DNA from: Lentisphaeria bacterium
GTDB taxonomy: Bacteria > Verrucomicrobiota > Lentisphaeria > Victivallales > UBA1829
Reading direction: 5' to 3'
DNA: 64,000 nt
Assembly: GCA_003526375.1 (NCBI GenBank)
Contig: DPDG01000006.1
Coordinates: forward strand, 1-64,000
Both the position numbers and the translations under genes were made by a program. The notes under the pieces were generated by a model. The model worked only from the letters and a program-made list of their open reading frames with translations, was not told where the DNA came from and did no database searches. Every line of letters begins with the position of its first letter. Position 1 is the stretch's first letter. Positions 35,418 to 44,583 of this stretch are shown one piece after another.

Positions 35418-36926
35418 ATGAATATCAGGAAACGCTGGAAAAAGATTCTGCTGATCGTTCTCTGTGTTCTTGCGGCTGTCGGTGCGGTGCTTTATCTTGC
35501 CATGCCGGAATTGTTCCGAAGTAAAAAGAGCGCAAAAAACGAGTCTAAAGCACCGGACAGGATTTATCCGGTCAAGCGGGGCGACATGGTGATCGGGATC
35601 ATGCTCAAAGGCAGCGTGAACGCGAAAACCAAGCACAAGCTTGCGCTGGAGGCTCCGTGGGGCACAAAACTGATCCGTGTCGTTGATGAAAACAAGCGCG
35701 TGAAGAAAGGGGATATCGTTGCCGAATTCGAGGCGTCGGACTTGATTTTAAGGGTCGATGACTACAAACTGACGATTGAACAGACGAAGAAAGACCTTGC
35801 GATTGCGCTGGAAGAACGCGCCGTGCTGATCAGTACCAACAAAGCCGATATCCGTTCCGCGCGCGACAAGGTGACGGACTGTGAGGATGCATACAGCAAA
35901 TATGTGCGTCTGGAGGGACCGCGCGACCGTGACAGTGTGGAGCTGAAGGTTTCCGATGCCGAAACCGAGCTCTCCGAAGCGGAAGAAGGCGTCACGACGG
36001 CAAAGAACGATTATGAATCGACGGTTTTTGCCGACGAAGCCTCGGAGAAAAAGGCGAAACAGGCGATCACCGATGCCGAAAAGAAGCGTGAAAGCGCCGA
36101 AACGAAACTGAATTCCGCCATGCTGGAGCGGAAGCTGTTCAAACGCTACACATACCCGAATAAGCTCAAAACACTGCGGAACAATCTGGCTCAGGCGAAA
36201 CTGGACTATGAGAAAACGAAAGTACGGACGCAGTCCCTGCTGACACAGAAGAACAACCAGATCTACCGTTACGAAATTACGATTCGCAATAATGAGCGCC
36301 AGTTGAAACGCCACAGTTCCTGGCTTCCGATGCTGACGCTGATCGCGCCGGTCGATGGAATCGTGACTTACGGAGACCCCGACCGTCTGTGGGGCAATCC
36401 CGAGGTCAAAGTCGGTATGGACGGACGCCGGAAACAGGTCATCATCACGATTCCCGACATGAGCAAGATGATTGTTGACGTGAACCTGCCGGAGCAGTAC
36501 CGCTCGAAAGTCACGGTCGGGGACCCCGTCATCATTACGCCGGAGTCGATCCAGACCATCAAGATCAAAGGCAAGATCGCTTCCATTGCATCCCTGCCTG
36601 TCAACATAATCCCGTGGGACAAGAGCACGCCGAAAATCTACCGCACGGTGGTGGATTTTTCCGATGAGAACCCGAAGATCGTCAGCGGCATGAGTGTCCA
36701 GGTGGAAGTGGTGTCCAAGATACTGAAGGATGTGATTTCAATTCCGATTGAGGCTGTATTTGAAGAAGGCGGGCAGCTTCTGGTCTACCGCAAGGCGCTT
36801 TCGGGACCGGAAAAGGTCAATGTCAAGATCGGTTCGACCAGCGACAGTGCCGTGGAAGTGACCGAGGGACTTGAGGAAGGCGATGAAGTCTATCTTTACC
36901 GCCCGTTCCAGACCACGAAGAAGTGA
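35418..36926 (+). CDS. HlyD/MacA-type periplasmic adaptor subunit
   Basis: A 502-residue membrane-fusion protein. It has an N-terminal anchor helix (about 10-28), a lipoyl half near 75-110 (KGDIVAEFEASD), a long alpha-hairpin coiled coil (about 125-285, rich in Glu, Lys and Ala), the second lipoyl half with LTLIAPVDGIVTYG, and beta-barrel and membrane-proximal domains to the end. Such adaptors bridge an inner-membrane transporter and an outer-membrane channel. The coiled coil is longer than in typical MacA. It is encoded three bases after the secretin and 21 before the ATPase, so the gene order mirrors the physical order of the predicted complex. Confidence 0.88.
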   Translation: MNIRKRWKKILLIVLCVLAAVGAVLYLAMPELFRSKKSAKNESKAPDRIYPVKRGDMVIGIMLKGSVNAKTKHKLALEAPWGTKLIRVVDENKRVKKGDIVAEFEASDLILRVDDYKLTIEQTKKDLAIALEERAVLISTNKADIRSARDKVTDCEDAYSKYVRLEGPRDRDSVELKVSDAETELSEAEEGVTTAKNDYESTVFADEASEKKAKQAITDAEKKRESAETKLNSAMLERKLFKRYTYPNKLKTLRNNLAQAKLDYEKTKVRTQSLLTQKNNQIYRYEITIRNNERQLKRHSSWLPMLTLIAPVDGIVTYGDPDRLWGNPEVKVGMDGRRKQVIITIPDMSKMIVDVNLPEQYRSKVTVGDPVIITPESIQTIKIKGKIASIASLPVNIIPWDKSTPKIYRTVVDFSDENPKIVSGMSVQVEVVSKILKDVISIPIEAVFEEGGQLLVYRKALSGPEKVNVKIGSTSDSAVEVTEGLEEGDEVYLYRPFQTTKK

Positions 36927-36947
36927 GTCCGGCGAAAGGCGGTGTGC

Positions 36948-37682
36948 ATGACTCAAACGACGGAACAACGTGCGGAGGCGCTTCATCTCGGCGATATTCG
37001 CAAGACATACCATACCGGTACATTCGATGTGCCGGTTCTCAAGGGCGTGAATTTCGACGTCATGCGCGGCGAGTTCATCGGCATCATGGGGTCTTCCGGT
37101 TCGGGCAAATCCACGCTCCTGAATATTCTCGGAATGCTGGACAAGCCTTCCTCCGGGGAATACCGTCTTGACGGTATCAACGTGGAAACCCTTTCCGACC
37201 GGGAACTTACGACGATCCGCAATATCAAGATCGGGTTTGTTTTCCAGGCGTTCAACCTGTTCCCGCACCTGACCGTTCAGGAGAATATCGAGGTGCCGAT
37301 GCTCTATGCCGGCGTGGCAAAGCATATCCGGCGCAAGGTCGCCGCGGAAATGGCGGAAAAAGTCAAACTCGCGCACCGTCTGGACCATCGCCCCACCCAG
37401 CTTTCCGGCGGAGAATGCCAGCGTGTCGCCGTCGCGCGTTCGCTGGTAAACAATCCGACCTTCATCCTGGCGGATGAGCCGACCGGAAACCTGGACGAGA
37501 AAACCGGTATCGAGATCATGAAGCTGTTCCATGACCTTCATGCCGCGGGGACGACTCTGGTGATGGTGACGCACAACCCGCAGTATGAGCCGGAATATGA
37601 CCGCGTGATCTATCTCCGCAACGGGCGCAAATGGCGCGTCGTCGATAACATCAACCACAAGACCGAGGAGTTTGAAACATGA
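36948..37682 (+). CDS. MacB/LolD-type ABC transporter ATP-binding protein
   Basis: A 244-residue ATPase with Walker A GSSGSGKST (48-56), Q-loop VFQAFNLFPHLT, signature LSGGECQRVAVARSL, Walker B FILADEPTGNLD and a VTHNP switch histidine. The sequence matches the MacB/LolD group that works with FtsX-like permeases as mechanotransmitters. The ATG at 36948 follows AAAGGCGG; the GTG at 36942 is less likely. Its stop overlaps the permease start by four bases. Confidence 0.93.
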   Translation: MTQTTEQRAEALHLGDIRKTYHTGTFDVPVLKGVNFDVMRGEFIGIMGSSGSGKSTLLNILGMLDKPSSGEYRLDGINVETLSDRELTTIRNIKIGFVFQAFNLFPHLTVQENIEVPMLYAGVAKHIRRKVAAEMAEKVKLAHRLDHRPTQLSGGECQRVAVARSLVNNPTFILADEPTGNLDEKTGIEIMKLFHDLHAAGTTLVMVTHNPQYEPEYDRVIYLRNGRKWRVVDNINHKTEEFET

Positions 37683-38944
37683 AGCTCAGCGACCAGCTAT
37701 GGCTCTCTTTCCACAACCTGATGCTTCATAAGATCAGGTCTGTGCTGACTTCGCTGGGCATCATCTTCGGCGTCGGCAGCGTGATTGCGATGCTTTCCAT
37801 TTCCGAGGGGGCGAAACGGGAAGCGCTGGCGCAGATCGAATCCATGGGCGTGGACAAGATCATTGTTTCGACAAGGAAACCGCCGCCGACCGGCAAGGAT
37901 GTATCCGAGAATACGACGAACAGCAATCTGGAGACATTCGGGCTGACGCAGGCGGATCATGACCATATTCTGCATATGGACAATGTGAAATCCATTGCCA
38001 CGGCGCGCAATTCGAGGAAAAGCATTCTGCGGGGGACGACTCAGCTTGACCTGTCTCTGTTCGGAGTGACGCTGGATTTTCTGGAGGAGAGCCGTTCCGA
38101 GATTACGCAGGGACGCTGGCTGTCGCCTCTGGACAAGGACCGCAATGTCTGTGTGCTCGGAATTGATGCGAAGCGTGCGCTTTTTTCCCTTGCCGAGCGG
38201 GATATCATCGGAAAAGTGATTTCAGTCGGCGACGATGCGTTCCGGATTGTCGGCGTTCTGGAAAACCAGAAAGGAACGACGATCGAAGGCGTCGGCAGTC
38301 CGAATACCGCCATTTTCATCAGCAAGGAGGCTTCGGAGTCGATCTACGGCAGAACCTCCGTGACGCGGGTCAGCGGCAGGACTTCCATCGAAGTCGTCGA
38401 TTATGATTGTTTCATCGTGAAAGTGCTGGACGTGAGTTATATTGATTTCACTTCCAAAAGAATTGCGGCGTATCTTTCCAAGACGCATAACGATGTGAAG
38501 GACTGGGAAATGGTGGTGCCGCTGGATCTCCTGAAGCAGAGGGAGCAGACGCAGAACATCTTTACGGTTGTCATGAGTTCGATTGCCGGAATATCCCTGC
38601 TGGTCGGCGGTATCGGCATCATGAACATCATGCTGGCGAATGTCTACGAACGCCGGAAAGAGATCGGCACGCGGCGTGCTCTCGGCGCCCAGAAAGGGGA
38701 TATCATCCGCCAGTTCCTGTTCGAGACGATCTTCCTGACTTCGATCGGCGGTTCGATCGGGGTCGGGCTGGGATTGTGCATTGCGAAAATCGTGACGAAG
38801 TATGCGAACTGGCCCGTGGCGTTTTCGATCTGGTTCATCATTCTCGCTCTTGTGATTTCCGCCGTGATCGGCATCATCTTCGGCACGTATCCCGCATGGA
38901 AAGCCGCCCAGCAGAATCCCATCGACGTGCTCCGCGCGGAATAA
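37679..38944 (+). CDS. MacB-type ABC transporter permease
   Basis: A 421-residue permease of the MacB/FtsX type. It has one N-terminal helix (about 20-42, LTSLGIIFGVGSVIAMLSIS), a large periplasmic domain (about 45-290) and three C-terminal helices with VGGIGIMNIMLANVYERRKEIGTRRALGA, the hallmark of the family. Unlike MacB of E. coli, the ATPase is on a separate polypeptide. These permeases use ATP to pull substrates from the periplasm rather than carry them across the inner membrane. It ends the four-gene operon, before the hairpin at 38954-38976. Confidence 0.93.
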   Translation: MKLSDQLWLSFHNLMLHKIRSVLTSLGIIFGVGSVIAMLSISEGAKREALAQIESMGVDKIIVSTRKPPPTGKDVSENTTNSNLETFGLTQADHDHILHMDNVKSIATARNSRKSILRGTTQLDLSLFGVTLDFLEESRSEITQGRWLSPLDKDRNVCVLGIDAKRALFSLAERDIIGKVISVGDDAFRIVGVLENQKGTTIEGVGSPNTAIFISKEASESIYGRTSVTRVSGRTSIEVVDYDCFIVKVLDVSYIDFTSKRIAAYLSKTHNDVKDWEMVVPLDLLKQREQTQNIFTVVMSSIAGISLLVGGIGIMNIMLANVYERRKEIGTRRALGAQKGDIIRQFLFETIFLTSIGGSIGVGLGLCIAKIVTKYANWPVAFSIWFIILALVISAVIGIIFGTYPAWKAAQQNPIDVLRAE

Positions 38945-38953
38945 GGCGGACTG

Positions 38954-38976
38954 CCTTGCCGTGTTGCGCGGCAAGG
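38954..38976. terminator. convergent hairpin terminator
   Basis: CCTTGCCG and CGGCAAGG form a perfect eight-base stem with a seven-base loop between the convergent ends of the MacB permease gene and the beta-sandwich gene. The U tract is weak. Confidence 0.55.
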
Positions 38977-38990
38977 TGTTTCCCCGTTGA

Positions 38991-40604
38991 TTAATTCCTT
39001 TGTTTCATCAGTTGTTTCATCCGGACTGTGTCGCAGGATTTCAGGGCTTCTTCAAAACTTGTGCGGAATATGGTCTGCTGCTTGAATTTTTTCATCAGTT
39101 CCCGCTTGTTTCCGGAGTTTTTGAACTCTTTCCGGAGCGTGGACAGTTCCGCATTGATTTTTTTCAGATACTTCCGGTAGACTTCCAGTTCTTCTTTTCC
39201 GGTCAACCGCAGGGGGACGCTGCCCGTCAGCAGTTGTTTTCCCTGTTCCAGAAGCCGCAGATGCAGGACATATTCACCGGAGGGGATGTTTCTGACCGGA
39301 TATGGGAATGCAATCTGTCCGGAAAAACCGGCAGACAGTTTTTTCAGGCGTATTTCTTTTGAATCAATACTTTCTCCGGCGGCATCGCAGAGATTCAGTT
39401 TCAGAACGGGGGCTGTCAGGGAAATGGCGCTTCCGTATGTGAATTCAAGAGGAATTTCCGTTCCCGTGAGCCCGGTCAACATTTTTCCCGGAAGCATGGC
39501 TGCCGTATTGTCTCCTATGAAATCGGCGCGGGCCATACCGTGAATGATGAAGTAGTTTGCAGTCAGCGACGGCATGAGATTTACCGGTTTTCTGGCTCCG
39601 AAGGCTTCGGCGGCGAAATAATCGCGGTCGCACCACACATACAGTTGTTCCGCATTTTCATAGCGGATTCCGATCAGGATTCCGCTGTCCTTGTCTGAAA
39701 ACGCATAAGCGTTTTCCTTTGTTTCGTATGCGGAACCTGTTTCTATCGGGACAGATTTCAGGCGTCCCTTTTCCGGAAGCATCAGATTCAGCGCCGGTGT
39801 GCCGTGCTGTCCCGGCATTCTGAACTCCGGCCGGTGTTTCAGAGTCAGTTCCGTGCGTGAAACTTTCCCGGCCGGGCGCACCGCCGTCCGGATTTTTACT
39901 GCAAATGAATCGGGTTCCAGAGTGACCGTCCGATCCAGTATGACATCATTTTTTGCCATGCTGGCGCCGGAAAGGACAAGGGTATTTCCCTTTCTGCTCC
40001 ATGTCATGGCAGCTTCGGGAGTTTTGCCGAAACTGTCGAAGAGTTCGATAAAGCCGACCCGCTGGGAAGTTTTCAGGTCAATCGACGTATTCACAGCGTT
40101 GGCATGAAAAAGCTCTTTCCCTGATGCTTCATCCCGGAAAGAAGATAAAATGCCGTTGAATCCGGGAATGCATTCAAAGGTAAGATGACCGTTGGAAAAC
40201 GTGACAGATGTTTTCCCGTTCCTCACTGTCGCCTCCGCTTTCACGGCGGAGGCGGCGGACACTTCCTCCGGTGTGAGGCTCCTTATCTCGTAGTCTCCGA
40301 TTGTTTCCGCCATGATATTCCAGATTTCATTCCGCGGTATGTTCCAGTTGCGTATTTCCAGAATGAGACCGGGAAACCAGACGTGATCGGTTCCGCCGCG
40401 TGTCACGGCAACTTTTCTTGTCTCTGCGCCTCTGCGTGCGTGAATGGTCCATTTGGAGGGACTGCTGTCATCGCGGTCAACGGTGATGTTCACGTCCCCG
40501 ATCCGGATGGAGTTGGAACGCGGAAGCGCCTGACGGGAAAGCTTGATTTCCGAGCCGGAGAGCAGCCACGCAGAAAACAATAGGAAAAACATATACCGTT
40601 TCAT
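38991..40604 (-). CDS. secreted beta-sandwich protein of unknown function
   Basis: A 537-residue protein with a signal peptide (about 1-18). The mature region (about 20-440) is strand-rich, with a central segment that resembles a galactose-mutarotase-like or hydrolase beta-supersandwich (NGHLTFECIPGFNGILSSF, DRTVTLEPDSFAVKIRT). The C-terminal 80 residues are helical and basic. I do not recognise the family. Its ATG overlaps the stop of the GH42-like gene by four bases, so it is probably cotranslated with it and acts on the same extracytoplasmic glycan. Confidence 0.7.
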   Translation of the reverse strand: MKRYMFFLLFSAWLLSGSEIKLSRQALPRSNSIRIGDVNITVDRDDSSPSKWTIHARRGAETRKVAVTRGGTDHVWFPGLILEIRNWNIPRNEIWNIMAETIGDYEIRSLTPEEVSAASAVKAEATVRNGKTSVTFSNGHLTFECIPGFNGILSSFRDEASGKELFHANAVNTSIDLKTSQRVGFIELFDSFGKTPEAAMTWSRKGNTLVLSGASMAKNDVILDRTVTLEPDSFAVKIRTAVRPAGKVSRTELTLKHRPEFRMPGQHGTPALNLMLPEKGRLKSVPIETGSAYETKENAYAFSDKDSGILIGIRYENAEQLYVWCDRDYFAAEAFGARKPVNLMPSLTANYFIIHGMARADFIGDNTAAMLPGKMLTGLTGTEIPLEFTYGSAISLTAPVLKLNLCDAAGESIDSKEIRLKKLSAGFSGQIAFPYPVRNIPSGEYVLHLRLLEQGKQLLTGSVPLRLTGKEELEVYRKYLKKINAELSTLRKEFKNSGNKRELMKKFKQQTIFRTSFEEALKSCDTVRMKQLMKQRN

Positions 40605-43600
40605 TTGGATTTTTCTCCTTTGCCGATACGGACTGCAATCATGCGACCTCCGGCGGGAAACAGCGGCACGTTGATTTCAGATTCCTTGTGATTGAGCCTG
40701 ACTCCTGTTTCAATGTCATAAGCCTCCTGAACCGCTCCGGCAAGAGTTACGGATGCACTTCTCCAATTGCCGGAGCGGTTGAGAACGGCGAGATAAAGGA
40801 AACCGTTCTGCCCTTTCCACGGGAAGATTCTCACTCCGGTGTCATCGGAGTGCGCTTCCCTGTTGTGCAAGCTCTTTTCCAGAATTTTTTTCACAACCTT
40901 TTCTTCCGTAACTCCCGTCAGAGAGAAGCCGGTGCAGATGACTTTCCCTTTTCCGTAATTCATCGAAACCGCGGCAGGCTTTGAGTCCGTATAACGGCAG
41001 ATGATTTTTGTTTTTTCCGGTTCCAGCATTTCAAATGTGAGATATGCCGGCCCTACTTCTTCCTGGGTCAGGAGCGCCTGAGATTCCGCTCCGCCGGAAA
41101 GCCTGCCCGACGCAGCGGCGACCTGAACCATGCCCAGCCCGTCGAAAATCCGGTTGTCTTCTTTTTTGTATTGGTCATACCGTCCAGCCTGGCCTTCAAG
41201 GATGAGTTCGCCGCCGTTTTCAGCGAAATTCAGAAGTTTTTCCATGACCTCAGGTTCCAGAAAAGACGCCTGTGGGACGATCAGGGTTTCAAGATGGGCG
41301 ATCTCATTGTTTTTGACTTTGCCGCGTGTTACGGTTTCATAGGGGATCTGTTCTTTGTCAAGCAGCCGGTTCCATGCGTCAAGCAACCCGAAATAACGAC
41401 AGAAGAGCGACTGGTCGATCTTGGTTTCAAAGATGCCGCCGCGTCCGTGTGACTTGGTGACAAAAGACCAGTAGACGCCTGTTTTCGCATGGTCTTTCGG
41501 AGCGACGGCACCCATGAGATTCTGCCATTTCTTTTTCCAGCGGGTGAATTCTTTGAACTCGGCTCCCGCGAGATAAAGCATTCCGTCGTATTCTCCGAAG
41601 CGGGCGCTGGTTCCGTGCCGCCACTCATAGGGGGCAAACTGGCTCATGCCCTGCGCCGCATAATAAATCATATTGAATCTCTGGCATTTCTGAAGTTCGT
41701 CTTCGGAGTTCGAGAGATTCCACGGTGCGGAAAAAGAGATCCATTTCGGTTCGCTGTTGTCCGCCCTCTGTCCCCGTCTTCCCAGCCCGATCTGATACCA
41801 TGCCCTGCTGGTCGGGGTATTGTGGGATGCGGCAAAGTCAATGAAGCGGTTGAATTCATAAAATTCCACGCCGTCGAGCGGGGATGCCTGATTGATGCAG
41901 GCGGTAAGCGGATGCACCGGATCATATTTCCGGTAAATCGAAGCGACTTTTTCGATGAAACGGTTGAATTCCCGGGTGCGGAATTCGATCCAGTCGAAAT
42001 TGTTGGCATGTTCCGCCGGAGTGCGCTGGTATTGTACCGGCGGGCGGATCTCCCCGAATGATTTCCATGAACTGTTCCATGCCTTGTTCAGGGCTTCGAT
42101 GGTTTTATGGCGTTCCTTGAGAAACTCCCGGTATTTGCGGAACCCGTATTCGCTGTAACCGCCCATAAGCATTCCTTCGAATGTAATGGAACGTGTATGT
42201 ACGCCGTCGAGTTTCGCCGCCCGTTTTGCCATGAACTCAATCAGATTCCAGAATGCGGGGGATTCCGTGGCGGAGGAGATGATACCGACGCCTCCGAGCC
42301 GGGCATTGAAGTCCGCCGCCGTCACCGCCTGCCGCAGTGTGCCTTTTGCCTGATCCGCCACGTAGGGTATGTCACGGGCTGCCGCTTCCTTTGCAAGAGA
42401 GAGCGGGATCATCTGCGTGGGTATTTCGTGGGAGGTGAACTTATGCAAGCCCGTCTCTCTGACATAACGCTCAAAGACCTCTTTGCTGTATTCATCCTCT
42501 TTCCGGTTCTTATCCGTCGGAATCCTGTATGCGGAGCGGGAGACATAATTCGGTCCGCACGAGCCGTCTATTCCCAGTGACGCAATCGCGCGTCCGTTCT
42601 CATATTCGGCGAATCCGGGAGCGCCGCCCCAGCTGAGGGGTTCATAATCCCCATAAGACATCTTGATGTCGATGCTTCCCCTTTCGGGGATTGCAAAGCG
42701 TTTTTCCCCGTGGGCAGCCAGAAGTTTCTGTTCGAGAGAGCGTCCTTTTGCCAGAAAAGACTTCGTCATTCCGATCTGTTTTTCGACCTTTTTCAGCAGC
42801 TCCTCCTTGCGCTTCACAGCAAAGGGAAAGCGGTTGAAGCGGTATTTCGCGAACTGCCTGCACAGGTCGAGAGTGTCCGATTCCAGTTGCCCGAACTCCG
42901 TGGAGAGATCGGGAACGGCAGTCATGCCGAGTCTCCGGTTGTTCTCATTATGGAAATGCAGTTCTTTGAAGAGATAGACACTTTCCGTATAATATAATTT
43001 GAGTCCGGTGATCCGTCTGCGCAGTTCATGCAGATTGCGCCAGTATTCCGGCGCAGGCTCATTTTCCAGCGGAAGGCGGACCGTATCCAGAAGAAAACGA
43101 AGATAATCTTTCCCATGAGGGCCGTACAGCAGTTTCAGCGCGGGGTCCGGCTGGATGTCGGCGCAGACTACATTCGCTCCCGGAAAAAATGAACAGAAAT
43201 GTTTTACCTGCGCCGTATGCTGCCCGATCACTTTTCCCGATGCGTCACGGATTGCCAGCGGAGTGGCGTCCATACAGTCATGGAACTCCATGCGTCCGGG
43301 GCTGAGCGGTCCCGTCAGGCGCCACTGACATTTGTTCATGGAACGCCATGAAACGTTCCGGACGCCGGAACATGCGAGCTGCCGCAGTTTTCCCGGTCCT
43401 TTCCCGTCACATGAGAGCGTGACGTTTCCGCCTTGCGGATTCCGCATGCCTTTGAATACCGCCGCGGAATCCATGACGCAGTGTGTTGTTCCCGGCAGGA
43501 GCTCGCCCCATTCCGGAGCCTCCCGTTTCCCGTCAAAAGTTTTGAGCGGCCAGCCATCCAGGATAAGGTGCCCGCCGCCGGAAAGAAAAGCCGGAACAGC

Positions 43601-43825
43601 ATCCCGCAGAGGCAGCGGCGTGGAAACGGCTTTCGGGACAATCAGCACATCGTATTTTTTGAAATCATAATCTCTGACGATCTCGGCTTTTTCGCCGATT
43701 GCCTGAAGATTCTTCAGGATTTCCGCGGATTCGTTCCGGTTCTGTTCCCATTCAAAAACTCCGCAGATTTTCTCCGCGCCGAGAAGCGGGAGAGCCAGCA
43801 GGAGAAGCAGCAGCGGGCGCATCAT
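40601..43825 (-). CDS. secreted GH42-like beta-galactosidase-type protein
   Basis: A 1074-residue protein with a signal peptide (about 1-17). The first 260 residues include a ThuA/GATase-like alpha/beta fold (VLIVPKAVSTP, FLSGGGHLILDGWP) and strand-rich linkers. A large barrel spans about 380-800, with GGYSEYGFRKYREFLKERH and IEALNKAWNSSW matching the GH42 region around the acid/base Glu. A trimerisation-like GATase fold follows (about 880-1010: ETLIVPQASFLEPEVMEKLL and ENGGELILEGQAG), then a short C-terminal beta domain. GH42 enzymes cleave beta-galactosides; length and secretion are unusual, so specificity may differ. It overlaps both neighbours by four bases. Confidence 0.75.
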   Translation of the reverse strand: MMRPLLLLLLALPLLGAEKICGVFEWEQNRNESAEILKNLQAIGEKAEIVRDYDFKKYDVLIVPKAVSTPLPLRDAVPAFLSGGGHLILDGWPLKTFDGKREAPEWGELLPGTTHCVMDSAAVFKGMRNPQGGNVTLSCDGKGPGKLRQLACSGVRNVSWRSMNKCQWRLTGPLSPGRMEFHDCMDATPLAIRDASGKVIGQHTAQVKHFCSFFPGANVVCADIQPDPALKLLYGPHGKDYLRFLLDTVRLPLENEPAPEYWRNLHELRRRITGLKLYYTESVYLFKELHFHNENNRRLGMTAVPDLSTEFGQLESDTLDLCRQFAKYRFNRFPFAVKRKEELLKKVEKQIGMTKSFLAKGRSLEQKLLAAHGEKRFAIPERGSIDIKMSYGDYEPLSWGGAPGFAEYENGRAIASLGIDGSCGPNYVSRSAYRIPTDKNRKEDEYSKEVFERYVRETGLHKFTSHEIPTQMIPLSLAKEAAARDIPYVADQAKGTLRQAVTAADFNARLGGVGIISSATESPAFWNLIEFMAKRAAKLDGVHTRSITFEGMLMGGYSEYGFRKYREFLKERHKTIEALNKAWNSSWKSFGEIRPPVQYQRTPAEHANNFDWIEFRTREFNRFIEKVASIYRKYDPVHPLTACINQASPLDGVEFYEFNRFIDFAASHNTPTSRAWYQIGLGRRGQRADNSEPKWISFSAPWNLSNSEDELQKCQRFNMIYYAAQGMSQFAPYEWRHGTSARFGEYDGMLYLAGAEFKEFTRWKKKWQNLMGAVAPKDHAKTGVYWSFVTKSHGRGGIFETKIDQSLFCRYFGLLDAWNRLLDKEQIPYETVTRGKVKNNEIAHLETLIVPQASFLEPEVMEKLLNFAENGGELILEGQAGRYDQYKKEDNRIFDGLGMVQVAAASGRLSGGAESQALLTQEEVGPAYLTFEMLEPEKTKIICRYTDSKPAAVSMNYGKGKVICTGFSLTGVTEEKVVKKILEKSLHNREAHSDDTGVRIFPWKGQNGFLYLAVLNRSGNWRSASVTLAGAVQEAYDIETGVRLNHKESEINVPLFPAGGRMIAVRIGKGEKSK

Positions 43826-44562
43826 TTTCCATCCCTCCCGATATCGGAGAAGCGGATGAACCGGAGCGTGCCTTCGAAACCGTTGACAATCAATCGGTTC
43901 TGTTTGTCACGCTGCCAGGGTGCCGGATAAATGCCGATTCTTGCAGCTCTCATGTTGACGAGGCTGATCTCGCCTTGGACCTTTTCTTCCGCCAGAAGCT
44001 GATTGTCGAGCAGACAGCTCAGCTTATCTCCCTTGCGTGAAATGCGGAGGAGATACCATTTTCCCGTTTCAAGCGGTTTTTTCAGCGGGGCATTGAAAGA
44101 GCGCGCCTTACCGTCCAGTGCATATTGAAAACAGAACTTTCTGCCCTGCCACGGGGAGTAGCCGAGAAGGAAGCCGGATATCTTTTCCGTATGGGATTTA
44201 TTTCCGATCAGAAAGAAACCCGAGGGACGCTTCAGCAGTTCCTCCGAGGCGCATTTGAATACGACTTCAATGGAAAAATCCCCTTTTCTGATTTTCAGGG
44301 AGTCTTTGACCTGAATCTGTACATAGCCTCCTTTGCCGTCGAATACGGCGCCTTCCTCAGGGAGAATCTTCGGCAGCGGGGCATTCTCCATGGATTGAAG
44401 CGCCGCAGTATTGCCGAACCCGCTCTGGTCTTCGATCTGTCCCTGTTTCTGCATGGAAAAATCCCAGAAAGCGACGGTGTGATCGTCCGGCTCCATTCCT
44501 GCGGGAGCGGCGGATAAAGTCGAGACTGTAAGGGCGGCGAGGGCGAATAAGATTTTTTTCAT
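43822..44562 (-). CDS. secreted LamG-like concanavalin A-fold protein
   Basis: A 246-residue protein with a signal peptide (about 1-18). The mature part is one LamG/concanavalin A-like domain: VAFWDFSMQKQGQIEDQSGFGN opens it, then GKGGYVQI, FSIEVVFK, GKWYLLRISRKGDKLSCLLDN and GFEGTLRFIRFSDI. Such domains bind glycans. It precedes and overlaps the GH42-like gene and follows the pseudopilin by 21 bases, suggesting a targeting module supplied separately from the hydrolase. Confidence 0.8.
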   Translation of the reverse strand: MKKILFALAALTVSTLSAAPAGMEPDDHTVAFWDFSMQKQGQIEDQSGFGNTAALQSMENAPLPKILPEEGAVFDGKGGYVQIQVKDSLKIRKGDFSIEVVFKCASEELLKRPSGFFLIGNKSHTEKISGFLLGYSPWQGRKFCFQYALDGKARSFNAPLKKPLETGKWYLLRISRKGDKLSCLLDNQLLAEEKVQGEISLVNMRAARIGIYPAPWQRDKQNRLIVNGFEGTLRFIRFSDIGRDGK

Positions 44563-44583
44563 GTTGAACTCCTTATGTTATCT

